This document shows, piece after piece, positions 14,984-19,171 of a DNA stretch of 19,171 nt. The stretch comes from DATDPY01 sp964395765 (lineage in GTDB: Bacteria; Bacteroidota; Bacteroidia; Cytophagales; Cyclobacteriaceae): positions 1 through 19,171 of the forward strand of contig CAYNCU010000064.1 in the NCBI GenBank assembly GCA_964395765.1, read 5' to 3'. How positions within the stretch are numbered: position 1 is the stretch's first letter; every line of letters begins with the position of its first letter. The notes below the pieces were generated by a model, which saw only the letters and a program-made list of their open reading frames with translations, searched no databases and had not been told where the DNA came from. A program made the translations under genes and the position numbers.

Positions 14984-15581
14984 ACAGGAAGTTGTTAATA
15001 TCAATGTTGTTTTCGTCAATCAGTTTTCTTAAACCTTTCAGGGCATAATAGAGCCTTGATTTGGCCGTGTTTTCAGAGATACCGAGCATTTCGGAAATTT
15101 CCCTGAACTTCAATCCTTCATATTCCTTGAGAATCAGAATGGTTCTCTGTTCATCCGGTAATATTTTCAGCATATCCGCCATCATTTCACTCATCTCCTT
15201 TACATGCAGTTCCTTATCGGGAACCAGGTGAAATTCCTGGGCCTGGCTGGCTTCCCTGTTGATCAGACCGGAAAACCAGCTTCTTCGTTTTGATTTCCTG
15301 CCTTCCTCATGGCATTGGTTCCAGGCAATCCTGTACAGCCAGGTCCGGAATTTGGTAACATCCTGTAGTTTCCTGATGTTATGAAAGACGGCAATGAACG
15401 TTTTTTGAGTTGCCTCCATGGCCATATCATGATCACCGAAATATTTAAAACAGAAATTGTAGATCCGCTTGAACCAGAGGCCCATGATTTTCCCGAATGC
15501 CTGTTGATCACCGCTACGGGCTTTGTTTATCAGTCCGTCAGCGTGCATCATGGCTATTTCCTCCAGTGTTTCGGTGATCAT
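14973..15581 (-). CDS. ECF-family RNA polymerase sigma factor
   Basis: A 202-residue sigma-70 family protein of the extracytoplasmic function group. Region 2 spans about 28-95, with DQQAFGKIMGLWFKRIYNFC near its start, MAMEATQKTFIAVFHNI, and FRTWLYRIAWNQCHEE. After a basic linker (KSKRRSWFSGLINRE) region 4 spans about 135-187, with LPDEQRTILILKEYEGL and the helix-turn-helix FREISEMLGISENTAKSRLY. Regions 1 and 3 are absent, as expected. It should direct core RNA polymerase to a small regulon, probably including its own operon. The ATG at 15581 is used; ATGs at 15551/15548 (MMHADGL) are alternatives. It is the first gene of a three-gene operon with the overlapping membrane partner. A 13-codon frame from 15619 ends in an ATGA overlap with this start. 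Confidence 0.94.
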   Translation of the reverse strand: MITETLEEIAMMHADGLINKARSGDQQAFGKIMGLWFKRIYNFCFKYFGDHDMAMEATQKTFIAVFHNIRKLQDVTKFRTWLYRIAWNQCHEEGRKSKRRSWFSGLINREASQAQEFHLVPDKELHVKEMSEMMADMLKILPDEQRTILILKEYEGLKFREISEMLGISENTAKSRLYYALKGLRKLIDENNIDINNFLYGK

Positions 15582-15786
15582 ATTTTGGCAATCTGTACAT
15601 AAGATGCCGGGTGGGACATAATAGTTTTAAATTACCGGGAATATTTTAAAACCTATAATATTTAATGTTAAATGCAAACTACAAAACTTGAATATTGAGT
15701 GTAGTTTGTTGATCCCGCCTGACGGACGGGCCGGTATTGAATATTAGCATTCAACACTCAATTTTCAATATTCAAGTCGAAAATAG
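15582..15786. other. Intergenic region upstream of the sigma operon
   Basis: This 205-bp stretch contains the 5' control region of the sigma operon and the 3' end region of the glycosyltransferase run. No TAnnTTTG box was found on the minus strand here, so the sigma gene may depend on its own or another promoter type. A 13-codon leader-like frame (15619 down to 15578) and an inverted repeat at 15676-15777 are described separately. Confidence 0.5.
15676..15777. repeat. AT-rich inverted repeat enclosing a GC-rich palindrome
   Basis: ACTTGAATATTGA (15686-15698) is the exact reverse complement of TCAATATTCAAGT (15765-15777), and GAGTGT (15697-15702) also matches ACACTC (15754-15759). Nested within, AAACTACA (15676-15683) pairs perfectly with TGTAGTTT (15700-15707). 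In the middle, CCCG (15714-15717) and CGGG (15727-15730) plus CC/GG form a bulged GC hairpin with a TGAC loop. The overall plan recalls the 5021-5212 region. Confidence 0.65.
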
Positions 15787-16764
15787 TCACCTGTTAGGCG
15801 CTTTCTTTTCGAATAATTTTTTGAACCATTCTCTGGTCAGCCCGCTTCCATAGGCGATCAGCAATAGCAGAGAGGCAAAAACAGCCTGAATGCTGACGGG
15901 GATGTTCTTGGTTTTTATAATGGCATCGGTAAGGATGAGTAACAGGTAAAGGGAAAATAAACTCAAACCAATATAAAAGACGGTCATATTTAGCAGGGGC
16001 GACAGGCATAAGGCCAATAACGCCAGGGTGAAAAAAGTCGGTAAAAGATGGATGGGTCTGAACTCTTCAGGGAAGAACCGGCTGATATTGATCCTTCCCC
16101 TCCCGAAAAAATGTAATTGCCGGAAGAAGGCAGGAAAAGATGTTCTTCGTTTATGATAGACGAAGGCATTTTCAATAAACCCGGTTTTAAAGCCTGCCTT
16201 TATTATACGGATACTCAGTTCGATGTCTTCGCCCATTTTAGTAATAATATATCCCCCGGTTTTGTTGTAGACCTCTTTTGAAATACCCATGTTAAAGCTT
16301 CTCGGATGATAGGCGCCTACATGACGTTTGTTCCCCCTGGTTCCCCCGGTTGTGAACAGGGAAGTCATGGCATAATTAATTGCTTTCTGAACATGGGTGA
16401 AGGATTCATGTGCTCTGTCAGGTCCCCCGAAAGCATCTAACCATGTTCGATTTAAGAAATTGTTAACTTCCTGAAGATAGCCGGGCGGGATCAGGCAATC
16501 GGAATCTAAAACAATGAAATAATCTCCTGAGGCTTTTTCGTACCCGTAATTTCTTGAGAAACCCGGACCTGTATTTTCCTTGAAATAATAATGAAGATTA
16601 AGTTGTTCATCGTATTTTTTTACAACTTCCTCACATTTAATAGAGGACCCGTCTTCCACAACAATTACCTCGAAATCATTGTAATCCTGCTGAGTAAGAC
16701 TATGCAATAATTCGTCGATTTCTTCCGGACGATTATAGACCGGTATGATAATTGAAAATTTCAT
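15787..16764 (-). CDS. Family 2 glycosyltransferase with C-terminal membrane helices
   Basis: A 325-residue GT-A glycosyltransferase. The N-terminal catalytic domain starts MKFSIIIPVYNRPEE and has EVIVVEDGS (32-40), the metal/nucleotide-sugar DxD as DSD (87-89), and the acidic pair in GED (178-180), followed by HKRRTSFPAFFRQLHFFGRGR (about 204-224), which fits the acceptor-side region of processive-type GT2 enzymes. Three hydrophobic segments (about 238-258, 260-283 and 289-309) anchor the C-terminus in the inner membrane, ending in a basic tail. It should transfer a sugar from a nucleotide donor to a lipid-linked or growing glycan on the cytosolic face. It starts 11 bp after the preceding glycosyltransferase gene ends and is the last gene of the run. 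The sugar and acceptor cannot be told from sequence. Confidence 0.9.
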   Translation of the reverse strand: MKFSIIIPVYNRPEEIDELLHSLTQQDYNDFEVIVVEDGSSIKCEEVVKKYDEQLNLHYYFKENTGPGFSRNYGYEKASGDYFIVLDSDCLIPPGYLQEVNNFLNRTWLDAFGGPDRAHESFTHVQKAINYAMTSLFTTGGTRGNKRHVGAYHPRSFNMGISKEVYNKTGGYIITKMGEDIELSIRIIKAGFKTGFIENAFVYHKRRTSFPAFFRQLHFFGRGRINISRFFPEEFRPIHLLPTFFTLALLALCLSPLLNMTVFYIGLSLFSLYLLLILTDAIIKTKNIPVSIQAVFASLLLLIAYGSGLTREWFKKLFEKKAPNR

Positions 16765-16775
16765 GAAAATACGGA

Positions 16776-17744
16776 CTACCGCTCAAAGCCTAGTTTATCA
16801 ATGACCAGGTAATTATGCGTTTTATCGGAATTCAACGTAAGTATTTCTGCAAGGAAGCCGGTTAAGAACATCTGAACTCCGACGATTACCGCCACCAGGG
16901 CAAGAAAAAAAAGTGGTTGATCGGTTACATTTCTTACCGGCATGTGTTTGTCGATCTCGTAAATCTTTAAGGCAATAAGCCAGATGGTAATCACAAGCCC
17001 GGTAAGGAAGGACAGCGTACCTATGGTCCCGAAAAAATGCATCGGTTTTTTTATAAACCGGATCACGAAAGTAATGGAAATGAGATCAAGAAAACCGGTT
17101 ACCAATCTTTCTAATCCGAACTTGGTTTTGCCGTACTTTCTCTTGTGATGTTCTACGATTTTTTCGCCGATCTTGTCAAATCCGTTCCACCTGGCGATCA
17201 CGGGAATGTACCGGTGCATTTCTCCGTATACATTAATATTTTTGACGACAATGTTTTTGTAGGCTTTCAGGCCGCAGTTAAAATCGTGTAATTTGATCCC
17301 CGATATTTTCCTTGTCGTGAAATTGAAAAACTTGGAAGGGATGGTTTTTCCCGGCGGATCATACCTTTTTTTCTTCCATCCGGAAACCAGGTCAAAATTT
17401 TCTTTTGAGATCATGTCATAAAGCGCCGGGATCTCATCAGGACTGTCCTGGAGGTCGGCATCCATGGTGATCACAACCTTTCCCGTAGCGGCCTGGAAAC
17501 CGGTATGCAGGGCGGCAGACTTACCGTAATTCCTGTTAAACCGAATACCTTTAACATGATTATTGTTCAGTGAAAGTTCGCCAATCACTTTCCACGATCC
17601 GTCCCGGCTACCGTCATCTACAAAAATGATTTCATAGGAATATTTTCCCGGGTCAAGTACTCTTTGAATCCAGTTGAATAATTCCTTAATTGACTCTTCT
17701 TCGTCCAGAACCGGTATGATGATTGAGATGTCTTTTTCAGGCAT
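16776..17744 (-). CDS. Polyprenyl-phosphate glycosyltransferase (DPM/GtrB/ArnC-like, family 2)
   Basis: A 322-residue GT2 enzyme of the dolichol/undecaprenyl-phosphate sugar transferase type. The catalytic domain has ISIIIPVLDEEESI (6-19), IIFVDDGSRDGSW (39-51), the FNRNYGKSAALHTGF stretch (69-83) and the DxD-type motif MDADLQDSPDEI (94-105). The segment with KLHDFNCGLKAYK (151-163) is also typical of this group. Two transmembrane helices (about 236-260 and 278-300) complete the usual GtrB-like layout. It should move a hexose or aminosugar from a nucleotide sugar to undecaprenyl phosphate at the cytosolic face, supplying a lipid-linked donor for envelope glycan modification. The ATG at 17744 gives MPEKDISIII. 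It lies 61 bp after the first-listed DUF4199 gene and 11 bp before the other GT2 gene. Confidence 0.92.
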   Translation of the reverse strand: MPEKDISIIIPVLDEEESIKELFNWIQRVLDPGKYSYEIIFVDDGSRDGSWKVIGELSLNNNHVKGIRFNRNYGKSAALHTGFQAATGKVVITMDADLQDSPDEIPALYDMISKENFDLVSGWKKKRYDPPGKTIPSKFFNFTTRKISGIKLHDFNCGLKAYKNIVVKNINVYGEMHRYIPVIARWNGFDKIGEKIVEHHKRKYGKTKFGLERLVTGFLDLISITFVIRFIKKPMHFFGTIGTLSFLTGLVITIWLIALKIYEIDKHMPVRNVTDQPLFFLALVAVIVGVQMFLTGFLAEILTLNSDKTHNYLVIDKLGFER

Positions 17745-17805
17745 TACACCCTTCCCCGCCTTTCGTTGATTTTAATTATGTTCTTATAATTTTATAACCA
17801 AAGTT

Positions 17806-18321
17806 TTACATGGCTGTTTCGGGCGCCGATTTTTTTGTTATAGCGGAAACAATCAGTGCAACGATAAATCCGAAGAACAATGCGCCTAAAATACCGAAAA
17901 TAAATATCATTTCAGGAGTGGTAAACTTTGCCTGCATGGTCATGGCTTGCTGGATCTGCTCATCGCTCATGCCCCTCTTTTCAAGTGTGGCTTCCGTCTG
18001 TTGCCGGATCTGATCCAGCATTGAGTTATCGATGAATTTAATATAGATATAGGTATAGATCGTTCCGATCACGGAACTAATAGCCACAATTATCATGGAT
18101 ATCTTTAAACCTTCGCCATAGCTCATAAATTCATTGGATTTCTTATAATCCCTGTGAGCCAGTACCAGAATAATCACCATGAAAACGATTGACAAATACC
18201 CCAGGGAGCGGTTGGCGCCCTGGCCGAGAATCTGGATCAGGGTGGTATAAATGATCGATATAAGCGTAAGATAAATACCATACTTTACGCCTACTTGTCT
18301 GATTGTTAATTTTTCTTCCAT
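17806..18321 (-). CDS. DUF4199 membrane protein
   Basis: A 171-residue integral membrane protein that I take to belong to DUF4199, a Bacteroidota family of unknown function. Four hydrophobic segments (about 13-33, 39-56, 73-95 and 138-162) are visible. HRDYKKSNEFMSYGEGLKISM (about 56-76) lies between the second and third helices, a stretch characteristic of the family, and a hydrophilic loop of about 40 residues (97-135, with QIRQQTEATLEKRGMSDEQI) lies before the last helix. It lies directly after a second, longer relative (81 bp gap) and before the glycosyltransferase pair. Its association with glycosyltransferases suggests a role in envelope biogenesis, but this is inference from neighbours. 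Confidence 0.85.
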   Translation of the reverse strand: MEEKLTIRQVGVKYGIYLTLISIIYTTLIQILGQGANRSLGYLSIVFMVIILVLAHRDYKKSNEFMSYGEGLKISMIIVAISSVIGTIYTYIYIKFIDNSMLDQIRQQTEATLEKRGMSDEQIQQAMTMQAKFTTPEMIFIFGILGALFFGFIVALIVSAITKKSAPETAM

Positions 18322-18402
18322 GCTGTTAAAGTTTTAAAAGAGTTAATGATTCAAATAAAAATTGCTAATTCAGTTGATTTACTTGTTTAATTCTTCCTGC
18401 AA

Positions 18403-18930
18403 TCACTGATTTCTTCTGAGTACTAAAGATATTAAAATTGTTAAGAATATTCCAAGGGGAAAGCTTTTAATGAAATAATCCAGTGCCAGGTCGAATAAAG
18501 TAGTGGTTGGAAGCAGTTGCATGGTCTTATTATACTGATCCTGACCGATCTGGGCAATAATTTTCTCCTTCAATTTAAGAATATTTTGAATGGTAGTATG
18601 CACATATTTGAAAGTAAAATGGGGATCGATTACGCTGCCCAGCAGGTATATATATAAGCCCATTACGATAGCGACAATGAGTACGATCAGCATCCCGATT
18701 GAAAATCCCTGCCAAAAATGAAGGATCCCCTTATTCCGGTTTTCCTTAAAATCACGGATACTGAATACCAGGAAGATCGGGAAGAGCAGTAGCCTGAAAT
18801 CAAGAAAGGAGGGGATCAGCAAAGGGTTACGGCCAAGAAAATAAAGGATCGAAAAGAGAACAATACTCAGGAAGGCTGCCAGGATTCCATAACGAAAAGA
18901 AATGGTCAAAATCGGGTTTTTAAAATTCAT
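18403..18930 (-). CDS. DUF4199-like membrane protein, second copy
   Basis: A 175-residue membrane protein with the same plan as the adjacent DUF4199 gene: paired helices near the N-terminus, RDFKENRNKGILHFWQGFSIG in place of the family stretch between helices two and three, a hydrophilic loop with KLKEKIIAQIGQDQYNKTM, and a last helix (FPLGIFLTILISLVLRRNQ). The two are clearly related but strongly diverged. I start it at the ATG at 18930 (MNFKNPILTISFRYG); the frame is open further to a TTG at 18978, but that would overlap the dihydroorotase gene by 41 bp, while the ATG sits 7 bp after its stop. Function unknown. Confidence 0.8.
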   Translation of the reverse strand: MNFKNPILTISFRYGILAAFLSIVLFSILYFLGRNPLLIPSFLDFRLLLFPIFLVFSIRDFKENRNKGILHFWQGFSIGMLIVLIVAIVMGLYIYLLGSVIDPHFTFKYVHTTIQNILKLKEKIIAQIGQDQYNKTMQLLPTTTLFDLALDYFIKSFPLGIFLTILISLVLRRNQ

Positions 18931-18937
18931 CCCGACA

Positions 18938-19171
18938 TCAATGGTTTTGATAAAGCTTGCCTTTATTAATAACAGCAATCACCTTACCGATCAGTATATT
19001 GCCCAGGAACGGACTGTTAAGGGATTTTGAAAAATTGGTTTTTTCGTCAAATATCCATTCCGCCTTGTTATCAAATAGGGTAAGATTGGCTTTTTCGCCT
19101 TCTTCAATTACAGGAGAGGGTATTTTTAATATCCTGCGGGGATTGGCGGATATCAGGTCAACGATCAATTC
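18938..19171 (-). CDS. pyrC: Dihydroorotase, C-terminal end only
   Basis: Only the last 77 residues are in the window; the 5' part lies beyond the right edge. The visible part has the layout of a dihydroorotase C-terminus: LISANPRRIL (the conserved NPA/NPRRI element), then EEGEKANLTLFD (usually EGxxADLTLFD), then a SKSLNSPFLGN...GKVIAVINKG stretch matching the SKSxNTPFxGxxLxGKV tail. The enzyme closes carbamoyl aspartate to dihydroorotate in pyrimidine synthesis, in the cytosol, using a metal centre not visible here. It lies 7 bp upstream of the DUF4199-like gene, so the two are probably co-transcribed. The frame continues without a stop to the edge of the window (first visible residues ELIVDL). 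Other cyclic amidohydrolases share this tail, but dihydroorotase is the best fit. Confidence 0.88.
   Translation of the reverse strand, partial: ELIVDLISANPRRILKIPSPVIEEGEKANLTLFDNKAEWIFDEKTNFSKSLNSPFLGNILIGKVIAVINKGKLYQNH

Noticed and set aside
14984..15019. Longer start of the anti-sigma-like protein
   Set aside because: The extra residues (MTKTTLILTTSC) run inside the sigma gene and have no counterpart expected in the family, while the ATG at 14983 gives the usual short overlap.
18931..18978. TTG start giving a longer second DUF4199 protein
   Set aside because: It would overlap the dihydroorotase end by 41 bp, while the ATG at 18930 gives a normal DUF4199 start and a 7-bp gap.

Overview
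The window reads as chromosomal DNA of a Bacteroidota bacterium, probably Bacteroidales or a near relative. The grounds are the family set (DUF4199 proteins, an ArgS with a KMKSREG signature, a TolC/MacB-type efflux operon with HlyD-like adaptors, an ECF sigma factor with a membrane anti-sigma-like partner), several -7 boxes of the Bacteroidota type TAnnTTTG, and weak Shine-Dalgarno sequences. This is an inference from protein families, not a marker-gene placement. Gene density is ordinary, and no phage, transposase, tRNA, rRNA or CRISPR array was seen.

Layout. Positions 1-3275 (minus strand) hold a small housekeeping cluster: a PaaE-like flavin/2Fe-2S oxidoreductase, a HAD phosphatase of the GmhB/HisB-N type that has lost its zinc ligands, and argS, cut off by the left edge. 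Divergent from it is purB (3503-4849, plus). After a gene-poor stretch with an AT-rich inverted repeat and a GC-rich palindrome comes a small secreted protein of unknown function (5287-5709, minus). A tight four-gene export operon follows (5838-11411, minus): two tandem paralogous periplasmic adaptors, one MacB-type ABC permease and one TolC-type outer-membrane channel, with no ATPase gene in the cluster.

Positions 11728-12498 (plus) encode a zinc-ribbon SAM-dependent methyltransferase, divergent from the export operon. Between it and the next, convergent gene lies a tandem array of a 40-bp unit (about 12651-12930). Positions 12940-15581 (minus) hold a compact regulatory operon: ECF sigma factor, an overlapping single-pass protein with a long periplasmic coiled coil (presumed anti-sigma), and a 401-residue exported protein built from two divergent copies of one domain. 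I regard this operon as the best candidate for an undescribed system, probably an envelope-sensing circuit.

The right end (15787-19171, minus) is a pyrC (partial) - DUF4199 - DUF4199 - GT2 - GT2 run: pyrimidine synthesis followed by two small membrane proteins and two membrane glycosyltransferases, one of the polyprenyl-phosphate sugar transferase type and one that probably acts on an exported glycan. A second AT-rich inverted repeat with a GC-rich palindrome lies between this run and the sigma operon.
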